Source: Flavobacterium sp. 9
GTDB lineage: Bacteria; Bacteroidota; Bacteroidia; Flavobacteriales; Flavobacteriaceae
Direction of reading: 5' to 3'
DNA length: 64,000 nt
Assembly (NCBI RefSeq): GCF_002754195.1
Contig: NZ_PEEU01000001.1
Coordinates: forward strand, 3,844,001-3,908,000
Shown here in pieces: positions 1-7,093 of the stretch. Under the pieces are notes generated by a model. That model did not search any database. It saw only the letters and a list, made by a program, of their open reading frames with translations, and had not been told where the DNA came from. The position numbers and the translations under genes are program-made. Positions within the stretch are counted from its first letter, which is position 1; each line of letters begins with the position of its first letter.

Positions 1-96
1 GTATTTCAATATAGATTATTGGATAAAGATGTAGAGAAACTAAAAAATGAAAATTTAATATTAGTTAAAAAATCTCCACAGATCAAACTAAATTAA
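1..96 (+). CDS. 3' end of an unidentified gene (partial)
   Basis: Frame 1 is open from the window edge and reads 31 codons rich in Lys, Leu and Asn before a TAA stop at 94-96. The visible tail is charged and has no recognisable motif, so no function can be given. It is followed by the promoter and riboswitch of the TonB receptor gene. No terminator hairpin is evident directly after the stop. It could be a chance open frame, but its composition fits a real C-terminus. Confidence 0.45.
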   Translation, partial: VFQYRLLDKDVEKLKNENLILVKKSPQIKLN

Positions 97-178
97 ATAA
101 CGGCGATGTTTATGTAAATTTGTTCGTTTTGTGAAAATCTAAAATTCAAAATCTGAAATTTGATTTTTGCAATTGCCA

Positions 179-209
179 TTGATTTTTGTAATTTTTAACA
201 CTACATTTG
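179..209 (+). promoter_or_regulatory. Promoter of the TPP-regulated TonB receptor
   Basis: TTG at 179-181, a 20-nt spacer and TACATTTG at 202-209 match the Bacteroidota sigma pattern (TTG N17-23 TAnnTTTG). The predicted transcript start, near 216, lies just before the riboswitch. Confidence 0.65.
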
Positions 210-215
210 CACTGT

Positions 216-290
216 CTCAAAGGGGTGCTCTAAATAACGAGCTGAGATCATACCCAAAGAACCTGAGCGAGTAATGTTGCTAAGGGAAAA
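216..290 (+). promoter_or_regulatory. TPP riboswitch (THI element)
   Basis: The conserved THI blocks occur in order: GGGGTGC at 222-228, GCTGAGA with ACCC at 241-254, GAACCTGA at 259-266, and a GTAATG...AAGGGAA block at 271-288. It lies in the leader of the TonB receptor gene at 386. Thiamine pyrophosphate binding is known to switch such leaders off. No U-tract terminator follows, so control is more likely at translation. A second copy precedes thiS on the other strand. Confidence 0.93.
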
Positions 291-367
291 AACGACAAGT
301 TTATCGTGCGAACTATATTTTGTCGTGAAACATTTATTAATTTTAACAAAGAATAATTCCCCCTTTT

Positions 368-387
368 ATTCGTAATTCTTTACGAAT
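368..387 (+). promoter_or_regulatory. Hairpin covering the start codon (possible riboswitch expression platform)
   Basis: ATTCGTAA (368-375) and TTACGAAT (380-387) form a perfect 8-bp stem with a 4-nt loop. The last two paired bases are the A and T of the ATG at 386. A pyrimidine tract just upstream (CCCC and TTT, 360-366) is complementary to AAAGGGG at 219-225 in the first riboswitch helix, so alternative pairings are possible. The pairing is seen in the sequence; the regulatory role is inferred. Confidence 0.5.
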
Positions 388-2575
388 GAAAACTATTTTT
401 AAAGGTACTGAGGTACTAAGTTACAAAGGTTCTAAGGTTCAAAACATAACCAGAATCAAATCTATTTTCTTTATTCTATTTTCTTTCCTCTATTCTCTTT
501 CCTCTATTGCTCAGGAACAAGATTCTACCAAAGTTAACAAGCTTGACGATGTATTAGTTTCGGCGGTTCGTGTTACTACAAAAACTCCGGTTACATTTAG
601 TAACATGGATAAAAAAGAAATAAAATTTAGAAACTTAGGACAAGATATTCCAGTTTTAATGAATTATTTGCCATCTGTTGTTACGACTTCTGATGCAGGA
701 GGCGGAATAGGTTACACCGGAATCAGAGTCCGCGGAAGCGATGCTACAAGAGTAAACGTAACCATCAACGGAATTCCTTATAATGATGCTGAAAGTCAGG
801 GAACTTTTTGGGTTAATATGCCTGATTTTGCTTCGTCTGTAGAAAGTTTACAATTACAACGCGGCGTAGGAACTTCTACGAATGGTTCAGGAGCTTTTGG
901 TGCGAGTTTAAATATGCTTACAGATAGTTATGCTTCGAAACCAACAGGAGAAATTTCGAGTTCTTACGGAAGCTTTAATTCCAATAAAAATACTGTAAAA
1001 TTTAGTACAGGTTTATTAAATGATCATTTTGAACTTGCCGGACGTTTGTCTACAATTAAATCTGATGGTTATATAGATCGCGGTAGTTCAGATCTTAAAT
1101 CATATTTTCTTCAGGGAACTTATGTTGGAAAAACAACTTTAATCAAAGCGTTAGTTTTTGGAGGAACGGAGAAAACATACCAATCCTGGAACGGAATTGA
1201 TGCTGAGACATTAAATTCAGACCGAACTTATAATTCGGCTGGAAAGTATATAGATGAAGCAGGAAATGTTCGTTTCTATGATAACGAAACGGATAATTAT
1301 AATCAAAATCATTATCAATTGCATTGGAGCGAGTCATGGTCTGATAAATGGAGCAGCAACTTAGCTGTTCATTATACTAAAGGATTAGGGTATTATGAAA
1401 ATTATAAATATAATGAACCAATTGAAGGATATGGACCAATTAATCCGACTAAAATGGTTGAAAATGACTTAGGAGAATTAGTTCCGGGAACTGATTTAAT
1501 TCGTCAGAAATGGTTAGACAATGATTTTTACGGAACAACTTTTTCAGCAAAATACAAAGAAGAAAAGTTAGATGTAATTATTGGCGGAGGCTGGAATAAA
1601 TATGAAGGAGATCATTATGGTAAAGTAATCTGGGCAAGAAATTCTGGTCCGTCGGAATTAGGAGATCATTATTATGATGATTTCTCAACAAAAACCGATG
1701 GAAATATTTTCGCGAAAGCAAATTATCAGTTTACGGAGAGATTAAGTTTCTATGGCGATTTACAATACAGAAATGTAAAGTATAAAGCCAATTCTAAAGA
1801 AACAGGAGTTGTTGATGATAACTTCAATTTCTTTAATCCAAAAGCAGGTTTAAATTACGAAATCAATCAAAAAAATACACTTTATTTTTCTTATGCAAGA
1901 GCAAATCGTGAACCAAACAGAACAGATTACGAAGGTGGAAATGCAAAACCGGAAAAATTAAATGATTTTGAATTGGGTTGGAGATTCAATTCAGAAAAGT
2001 TTCAATTAAATTCTAATTTCTATTATATGGCCTATAAAGATCAATTGATTTTAACCGGTAGATTGGATGATGTTGGAGCGCCAATTCGTGCAAACACTGA
2101 AAAAAGTTATCGTTTAGGTTTTGAGGTAGATGCGACAATCAAACTTTCGGAGAAATTTATTCTTAGACCAAACTTTACTTTAAGCAGTAATAAAAACGTT
2201 GATTTAGCGGTTGAAGGACAATATTACGGAACAACAAATATTGCTTATTCACCAAATGTTATTGCAGGGAATATCATTGTTTATAGCCCGATTCAAAGTT
2301 TGCATATTTCGTTATTACAAAAATATGTTGGCGAGCAATATATGAACAATATCGAATTACCGGCAGCAAAACTGGCAGATTATTTTGTAAACGATCTAAA
2401 TGTTTCTTACGAAATTAAACCCAAATCGATCTTTAAATCAATTATGATTACTGGTTTGGTAAATAATATTCTGGATAAAAAATATGTTTCAAACGGATAT
2501 ATGTGGGATGTTTATCCGTATTATTATCCTCAGGCAGGAATTAATTTCCTTGCTGGATTGACTTTGAAATTCTAG
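386..2575 (+). CDS. TonB-dependent outer-membrane receptor, TPP-regulated (putative thiamine or precursor uptake)
   Basis: The 729-residue protein has an unusual 24-residue basic leader before a signal peptide (about 25-42, ending Ala-Gln). A TonB-box-like stretch and a plug domain follow (about 50-165, with the RVRGSDATRVNVTINGIP region), then a long beta-barrel ending in Phe, as usual for outer-membrane proteins. The carboxypeptidase-regulatory-like domain common in Bacteroidota receptors is absent. The riboswitch in its leader implies a thiamine-related ligand; TPP-controlled TonB receptors are known in Bacteroidota from comparative genomics. No in-frame ATG, GTG or TTG before the hydrophobic core offers a better start, so ATG 386 is kept. 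No inner-membrane transporter partner is adjacent. The substrate is inferred from regulation only. Confidence 0.88.
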   Translation: MKTIFKGTEVLSYKGSKVQNITRIKSIFFILFSFLYSLSSIAQEQDSTKVNKLDDVLVSAVRVTTKTPVTFSNMDKKEIKFRNLGQDIPVLMNYLPSVVTTSDAGGGIGYTGIRVRGSDATRVNVTINGIPYNDAESQGTFWVNMPDFASSVESLQLQRGVGTSTNGSGAFGASLNMLTDSYASKPTGEISSSYGSFNSNKNTVKFSTGLLNDHFELAGRLSTIKSDGYIDRGSSDLKSYFLQGTYVGKTTLIKALVFGGTEKTYQSWNGIDAETLNSDRTYNSAGKYIDEAGNVRFYDNETDNYNQNHYQLHWSESWSDKWSSNLAVHYTKGLGYYENYKYNEPIEGYGPINPTKMVENDLGELVPGTDLIRQKWLDNDFYGTTFSAKYKEEKLDVIIGGGWNKYEGDHYGKVIWARNSGPSELGDHYYDDFSTKTDGNIFAKANYQFTERLSFYGDLQYRNVKYKANSKETGVVDDNFNFFNPKAGLNYEINQKNTLYFSYARANREPNRTDYEGGNAKPEKLNDFELGWRFNSEKFQLNSNFYYMAYKDQLILTGRLDDVGAPIRANTEKSYRLGFEVDATIKLSEKFILRPNFTLSSNKNVDLAVEGQYYGTTNIAYSPNVIAGNIIVYSPIQSLHISLLQKYVGEQYMNNIELPAAKLADYFVNDLNVSYEIKPKSIFKSIMITGLVNNILDKKYVSNGYMWDVYPYYYPQAGINFLAGLTLKF

Positions 2576-2590
2576 AAAATTTCTGAAAAT

Positions 2591-2630
2591 AAAAAAGCCT
2601 GAAAATTTAAAACTTTCAGGCTTTTTTATT
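2591..2630. terminator. Bidirectional terminator between the TonB receptor and the Rieske-like lipoprotein
   Basis: The arms at 2591-2604 and 2614-2627 pair perfectly (AAAAAAGCCTGAAA with its complement), with A and T tracts on both flanks. It serves the convergent genes on either side. Confidence 0.85.
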
Positions 2631-3044
2631 TTAGTTGTAAACGTGAATTACAGTTCCGGAAACTTCAACACGATATTGCTTTAAGGGATATTCTTTGCCT
2701 CCAAGTCCGGTAAATAAACTGTAAGAAGATTTATCGCAAGAACAAACAGCATTAATGCCATCAATTGTCATCGCGGTACACGCAGTTATGGCTTGATTTG
2801 GGCATGCTGCATCAAATGCATTATAGCCGCTTCCTGCATTAAAAACAATAATTCCTTTTGCTCCATAGTTAGGAACGATAACGGCATTGCTCGCAAATTT
2901 AAGATTGGAGTAAGACGGAAGGTTCATATCTATCGATAGATTAACGGAATAATTAGGGATATTAGGGTTTTTATTGCTTTTGTTATTATCACTACAAGAG
3001 AAGAGCACAGAAACAAAGACGATTATAAGACAGATTTTTTTCAT
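2631..3044 (-). CDS. Lipoprotein with a Rieske-like fold lacking the His ligands
   Basis: A 137-residue lipoprotein with lipobox LFSC and Cys17 as the lipidation site. The C-terminal half has a Rieske-domain pattern: a CPN loop (81-83), a CSCD loop (101-104) followed by SSYSLFTG, then PLKQYRVEVSG near the end. In true Rieske proteins these loops read CxH and CxxH and hold a 2Fe-2S cluster. Here both His are replaced, by Asn83 and Asp104, while the Cys are kept. It therefore probably does not bind a normal Rieske cluster. Free Cys 81, 89, 101 and 103 could form disulfides. A possible -7 box (minus-strand TATTTTTG) lies at 3068-3075. The family assignment rests on motif reading, and function is unknown. 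Confidence 0.75.
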   Translation of the reverse strand: MKKICLIIVFVSVLFSCSDNNKSNKNPNIPNYSVNLSIDMNLPSYSNLKFASNAVIVPNYGAKGIIVFNAGSGYNAFDAACPNQAITACTAMTIDGINAVCSCDKSSYSLFTGLGGKEYPLKQYRVEVSGTVIHVYN

Positions 3045-3136
3045 TATTTTAATAAGAATTGGTGAAACAAAAATAAATTATTTAGGTTTGAAATTTATAT
3101 GATTAACATATAATTATGTACTATTAAAAATAATAG

Positions 3137-3176
3137 TATATTTGTAATACAAAATCCCGTCCCGATGGGATTTTTT
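3137..3176 (+). promoter_or_regulatory. greA promoter -7 box and leader hairpin
   Basis: TATATTTG at 3137-3144 fits the Bacteroidota -7 box. Directly downstream, AAAATCCC (3151-3158) pairs with GGGATTTT (3167-3174) and is followed by further T residues. The hairpin would sit at the very 5' end of the greA mRNA and looks like a short intrinsic terminator or a 5'-end stabiliser. The -33 element is not clear. Confidence 0.5.
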
Positions 3177-3199
3177 GTATTTATATAAACGATGAAGTT

Positions 3200-3676
3200 A
3201 TGAGTAAAGTATCTTATTATACCGCAGAAGGATTAAAAAAGTTGAAAGATGAGTTGGAGCATTTAAAAAGTGTAATGCGTCCTAAGGCATCTCAAGATAT
3301 AGCAGAAGCAAGAGACAAAGGTGATTTATCTGAAAACGCCGAGTATGATGCAGCAAAAGAAGCACAAGGATTGCTGGAAATGAGAATTTCTAAATTGGAG
3401 GAAGTATATTCTAATGCAAGATTAATTGACGAATCACAATTAGATGTTTCAAAAGCATTGGTTCTTTCTAATGTAAAAATTAAGAATCAAGGCAACGGAA
3501 TGGAAATGAAATATACGCTTGTTGCTGAAAGTGAAGCGGACCTGAAAACTGGCAAAATCTCAGTAACTTCTCCTATTGGAAAAGGCTTACTTGGAAAATC
3601 AGTTGGTGAAGTTGCAGAAATCACTGTGCCAAATGGAGTTTTGAAATTCGAAATATTAGAAATTACAAGAGACTAA
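3200..3676 (+). CDS. greA: Transcription elongation factor GreA
   Basis: At 158 residues this is full length for GreA. The N-terminal antiparallel coiled coil (about 8-75) carries the tip motif GDLSENAEYD. Its acidic residues Asp42 and Glu45 coordinate the catalytic Mg in the polymerase secondary channel and stimulate cleavage of backtracked RNA. The C-terminal FKBP-like domain ends normally. The start at 3200 is the only sensible ATG, with the promoter about 55 nt upstream. The HIT protein gene follows 85 nt later on the same strand and may be cotranscribed. Confidence 0.97.
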   Translation: MSKVSYYTAEGLKKLKDELEHLKSVMRPKASQDIAEARDKGDLSENAEYDAAKEAQGLLEMRISKLEEVYSNARLIDESQLDVSKALVLSNVKIKNQGNGMEMKYTLVAESEADLKTGKISVTSPIGKGLLGKSVGEVAEITVPNGVLKFEILEITRD

Positions 3677-3706
3677 GTCCTTGCGAGGAACGAAGCAATC
3701 TCATTA
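3677..3706. repeat. Short intergenic repeat-like sequence
   Basis: The stretch after the greA stop contains TTGCGAGGAACGAAGCAATC, a type of filler I recall as common between flavobacterial genes. Only one copy was noticed here, so the repeat status rests on background knowledge. Confidence 0.3.
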
Positions 3707-3761
3707 TTAAGATTTTAATAGTTAAGTCGGTTAAACGATTAACCAAATAAACGAATAAACA

Positions 3762-4151
3762 ATGTCATCAATATTTACCAAAATAGTAAACGGAGAAATT
3801 CCTGCATATAAAATTACTGAAGACGATAATTATTTGGCTTTTTTAGATGTAAATCCAAATGCTAAAGGACATACACTTTGTATTCCGAAACAAGAAATCG
3901 ATAAGATTTTTGAAATGGATGATGAATTGTATTTAGGGTTAATGAAATTTTCTAAGAAAGTTGCAATAGCTTTAGAGAAAACAGTTTCATGCAAAAGAGT
4001 AGGAATGGCAGTTGTTGGTTTAGAAGTGCCACATGCACACGTTCACTTGATTCCATTAAACGAAATGGATGAAATGCGTTTTCATAATAAAGTAAAACTT
4101 TCTAAAGAAGAATTTGAAGCTTTGGCTAAAAGTATTCAGGCGAATTTGTAA
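3762..4151 (+). CDS. HIT-family nucleotide hydrolase or transferase
   Basis: A 129-residue cytoplasmic protein with the histidine triad HAHVHL at 91-96 (His91, His93, His95), the nucleophile site of the family. It belongs to the Hint/HinT-like branch, which hydrolyses nucleoside phosphoramidates or AMP conjugates. The N-terminal IFTKIVNGEIPAYKI segment is typical of this branch. It lies downstream of greA on the same strand, and its stop is followed by a shared convergent terminator. The exact substrate cannot be told from the sequence. Confidence 0.93.
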   Translation: MSSIFTKIVNGEIPAYKITEDDNYLAFLDVNPNAKGHTLCIPKQEIDKIFEMDDELYLGLMKFSKKVAIALEKTVSCKRVGMAVVGLEVPHAHVHLIPLNEMDEMRFHNKVKLSKEEFEALAKSIQANL

Positions 4152-4184
4152 ACTATAAAAGGTTTCGACTTCGCTCAACCTGAC

Positions 4185-4222
4185 AAAAAAAGTGCCGTAA
4201 ATTATTTTACGGCACTTTTTTT
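4185..4222. terminator. Bidirectional terminator overlapping the end of the kinase gene
   Basis: The arms at 4185-4201 and 4205-4222 (core AGTGCCGTAAA and complement) form a long stem with A/T tracts on both sides. The right arm also encodes the last residues KKSAVK of the minus-strand kinase, and the loop holds its stop codon (TTA at 4202-4204). It ends both the HIT transcript and the kinase transcript. Confidence 0.85.
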
Positions 4223-5359
4223 ATTTAGAGAAATTTGAAATGTAGTTCCCTTTCCAATTTCAGAATGTAAGACCTTTATTTTTCCACGATGATATTCTTC
4301 GACAATCCTTTTGGTAAGTGAAAGTCCCAATCCCCAACCGCGTTTTTTAGTAGTGAAACCAGGTTCGAAAATAGTTTTGAATTGATTTTTAGAAATTCCC
4401 GTTCCGGAATCTTTTACGTTTATTTTTACATGATGTGTATCTTGTTCAATCTGAAGGTCTAACGTTCCTTTGCCTTTCATGGCATCGATTGCATTTTTTA
4501 CTAAGTTTTCGATAGTCCAACTATGCAAAGTTGGATTAATCATAGTCAAAATAGGATCTTTGGGAGCGTTATAGGAAAATGCAACTTGCTTAGAAAAACG
4601 AGATTGCAAATATTCATAAGTATGTAATGTTTCTGCAATAATATCATGTTCTTCTAAAACGGGAACAGATCCAATTTTAGAAAAACGATCCGTAATAGTT
4701 TGCAATCGTTCAATATCTTTTTCTATTTCTACTGTAATCGATTGGTCAATTTCCTCTGTTTTTAAAATTTCAACCCAACCAATTAACGAAGATAAAGGTG
4801 TTCCGATTTGGTGTGCAGTTTCCTTTGCCATTCCTGCCCAAAGTTTATTTTGAGTTGCCATTTTAGTGCTTCGGTAGAAGTTATAAATCAAAGCACCAAA
4901 CAAAAATATAATCAATAATAAAGCAATCGGATAGTATTTGAGTTTATTTAATAATGCCGAATTTCCATAATATACTTCCTGACGTCTTCCGGGAGCAAAA
5001 TCAATAATAATAGGTTCGTTTTCGCTTTTTAGATTTTTTAAATATGACATTGATTTATTATCGTCAGCCAGGATTTCTTCGGGAACATTTACAGAACTAA
5101 TAACTTTATCATACATCGTTAACATAACCGGAACAGTAGTGTTGTTGTTCAAGATATCGAGTGGAAGATCTAAGTCTGTATTTTCGTCTGCATTAACTAA
5201 TGTTTTTTGAGCATTTGCCCAAAGATTCATTTTAAGACGTTCCTCATTTTTGAAAATTTGGAAAAAGGTATAAGTATTCCAAAGAATCAAAGAGATGATT
5301 AAAAAGGAAATAGAAACAATGATCCAACGGGTTGTATTTCTTCTTTCGGAAAAAAGCAT
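4202..5359 (-). CDS. Membrane sensor histidine kinase without adjacent regulator
   Basis: A 385-residue protein. TM1 is at about 11-34, followed by a roughly 105-residue extracytoplasmic sensor region and TM2 at about 144-162. The dimerisation/phosphoacceptor helix carries MAKETAHQIGTPL with His183. The ATPase domain has an N-box around Asn289, a G1 box DSGTGIS (317-323), an F-box FEPGF and a G2 box GWGLGL (341-346). There is no clear HAMP domain. No response regulator gene adjoins it, so it is an orphan here. TACTTTTG on the minus strand at 5445-5452 could be its -7 box. The ligand is unknown. Confidence 0.93.
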   Translation of the reverse strand: MLFSERRNTTRWIIVSISFLIISLILWNTYTFFQIFKNEERLKMNLWANAQKTLVNADENTDLDLPLDILNNNTTVPVMLTMYDKVISSVNVPEEILADDNKSMSYLKNLKSENEPIIIDFAPGRRQEVYYGNSALLNKLKYYPIALLLIIFLFGALIYNFYRSTKMATQNKLWAGMAKETAHQIGTPLSSLIGWVEILKTEEIDQSITVEIEKDIERLQTITDRFSKIGSVPVLEEHDIIAETLHTYEYLQSRFSKQVAFSYNAPKDPILTMINPTLHSWTIENLVKNAIDAMKGKGTLDLQIEQDTHHVKINVKDSGTGISKNQFKTIFEPGFTTKKRGWGLGLSLTKRIVEEYHRGKIKVLHSEIGKGTTFQISLNKKSAVK

Positions 5360-5456
5360 AAATTATTTTTTGAGGTATAAATATAACGAAATAAACACAT
5401 TTAATATTTTATGATTCTTTAAAGATTTTTTTTGCTTTTATGTCCAAAAGTATTTC

Positions 5457-5484
5457 TTTGGGATAAACGATTTCTCTACTTTTG
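5457..5484 (+). promoter_or_regulatory. Promoter of the flavin reductase-like gene
   Basis: TTTG at 5457-5460, a 16-nt spacer and TACTTTTG at 5477-5484 place a transcript start about 35 nt before the ATG at 5524. The spacer is slightly shorter than usual. Confidence 0.5.
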
Positions 5485-5523
5485 TAGTTGCCGAAACGAG
5501 ATTCGGTTAAAAAGTGAAATTCT

Positions 5524-6399
5524 ATGATTAGCATCGATCCAAAAGAAGTTACAACGGCAAAATTGCATGGTTATTTACAAAGTGCTGTCGGACCCAGACC
5601 AATTGCATTTGCAAGTACGATTAGTACAAAAGGAATCCCGAATTTGTCGCCATTTAGTTTCTTTAATGTGTTTAGTGCCAATCCTCCAATTTTAGTTTTT
5701 TCTCCGGCACGTCGTGTACGCGATAATACTATAAAACACACTTTGATTAATGCCGAAGCAACCCGCGAGGTAGTAATTAATGTAGTTAATTATGATTTGG
5801 TACAACAAACATCATTAGCCAGTACTGAATATGCTGAAGGTGTAAATGAATTTATAAAAGCAGGATTAACCCAAATACCGTCAGATTTGGTAAAACCATA
5901 TCGGGTAAAAGAGTCTCCGGTGCAGTTTGAATGCAAAATCACGCAGATAATTCCGTTAGGAACAGAAGGCGGAGCAGGAAATTTGATTCTATGTGAAGTG
6001 GTTAAAATGCATATTCATGAAGCTATTTTAGATGAAAACGGAGCAATCGATCAGCATAAAATAGATTTGGTTTCAAGATTGGGAAGTAATTGGTATTCAA
6101 GGTCAAATCAAGGACTTTTTGAAGTGCCAAAACCGCTTACAACTTTAGGAGTAGGCGTAGACGTGATTCCTAATTATATCAAGGAAAGTCCCGTATTTGA
6201 TGGAAATGATCTTGGAAAATTAGGCAATATAGAAGCCTTGCCTACGACGGAAGAAGTTAGTATATTTGTGAAGGAAAATTTTTCTGTGAAAGGAGTTCTA
6301 AGCTCGGATGATCAGGAAAAAGTACATTTAGAAGCCAAAAAATACCTGAATAAAGATGATATTTCATCTGCATGGAAAGTGCTTTTAGCAAAGAAATAA
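5524..6399 (+). CDS. Flavin reductase-like (FMN-binding split-barrel) protein
   Basis: A 291-residue cytoplasmic protein. The N-terminal region (about 5-190) is the flavin reductase-like split barrel, with LQSAVGPRPIAFASTI and the phosphate-contacting LSPFSFFN segment typical of the flavoredoxin/DIM6-NTAB group. The last 90 residues are a family-specific extension. Members bind FMN and move electrons from NAD(P)H or partner proteins; the physiological substrate cannot be predicted. The DUF3127 gene starts 30 nt downstream and is likely cotranscribed. Confidence 0.88.
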   Translation: MISIDPKEVTTAKLHGYLQSAVGPRPIAFASTISTKGIPNLSPFSFFNVFSANPPILVFSPARRVRDNTIKHTLINAEATREVVINVVNYDLVQQTSLASTEYAEGVNEFIKAGLTQIPSDLVKPYRVKESPVQFECKITQIIPLGTEGGAGNLILCEVVKMHIHEAILDENGAIDQHKIDLVSRLGSNWYSRSNQGLFEVPKPLTTLGVGVDVIPNYIKESPVFDGNDLGKLGNIEALPTTEEVSIFVKENFSVKGVLSSDDQEKVHLEAKKYLNKDDISSAWKVLLAKK

Positions 6400-6429
6400 G
6401 AAAAGAAACAATAATTAATATAGAAGAAG

Positions 6430-6801
6430 ATGGAAGTTACAGGAAAAGTAAAAGTGGTTAACCCAGAGCAACAAGTTAGTGCTGCATTCAAAAAAAGAGA
6501 GTTGGTTGTTACCACAGATGAGCAGTATCCACAGCATATTTTGATCGAATTTACACAAGATAAATGCGATTTATTAAGTAGCTACAAACAAGGAGAGGCA
6601 GTAAAAGTTTCTATCAATTTAAGAGGAAGAGAATGGGTTAATCCACAAGGAGAAACCAGATATTTCAATAGTATTCAAGGTTGGAGAATCGAAAGATTAG
6701 CGCCAGAAGGTCCTGCACAAACGGCTCCAATGCCTGCAGCAGAAGCTTTTGCTCCGGCAACTAATTTAAACGAAGACGAACCGGACGATTTACCTTTCTA
6801 A
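6430..6801 (+). CDS. DUF3127 OB-fold-like protein with an SSB-type C-terminal tail
   Basis: A 123-residue protein. Residues 1-90 are the DUF3127 domain, beta-rich with KRELVVTTDEQYPQ and GEAVKVSINLRGREW stretches typical of a small OB-like fold. A Pro/Ala-rich linker (about 92-112) leads to an acidic tail ending EPDDLPF. Bacterial single-stranded DNA-binding protein also has globular domain, flexible linker and an acidic tip ending in Pro-Phe, which recruits repair proteins. A nucleic-acid role is therefore plausible but not shown. It is cotranscribed with the upstream flavin protein, and a strong hairpin terminator follows. Confidence 0.85.
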   Translation: MEVTGKVKVVNPEQQVSAAFKKRELVVTTDEQYPQHILIEFTQDKCDLLSSYKQGEAVKVSINLRGREWVNPQGETRYFNSIQGWRIERLAPEGPAQTAPMPAAEAFAPATNLNEDEPDDLPF

Positions 6802-6821
6802 GAAGTAAATTTTAAAGTTAT

Positions 6822-6880
6822 AAATTCCAAATTCCAATTCATATAATATGTAATTGGGGTTTGGAATTTTGTTTTTTATT
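6822..6880 (+). terminator. Terminator after the DUF3127 gene
   Basis: The arms at 6822-6839 and 6852-6869 pair over 18 positions in RNA, with two G-U pairs, and are followed by TTTTGTTTTTT. The stem uses the repeated AAATTCCAA motif seen in other intergenic stretches of this window. Confidence 0.65.
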
Positions 6881-6944
6881 CTCAGTTTTTTGTCAAAGAC
6901 CAAGGTTGTAAGGAACTTTAGTATTACACAAAACAACCATAATA

Positions 6945-7048
6945 ATTGTCATTTCGACGAAGGAGAAATCTTCGCGAGGAGCTCGACAAAGATTGGATTT
7001 TCGTTGCGGAGTTTCTTATGGAGATTTCTCCTTCGTCGAAATGACAAT
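6945..7048. repeat. 27-bp perfect inverted repeat element (REP/MITE-like)
   Basis: The arms at 6945-6971 and 7022-7048 are exact reverse complements, starting ATTGTCATTTCGACGAAGG. A 50-nt centre shows partial further pairing. It sits between the DUF3127 and aat genes and encodes no protein. I recognise the type as a dispersed palindromic repeat of Flavobacterium genomes; copy number cannot be tested here. Confidence 0.8.
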
Positions 7049-7093
7049 ATTGAACATAGTTTGGAATTTAAAAATTGGAATTTTATTTAAAAG

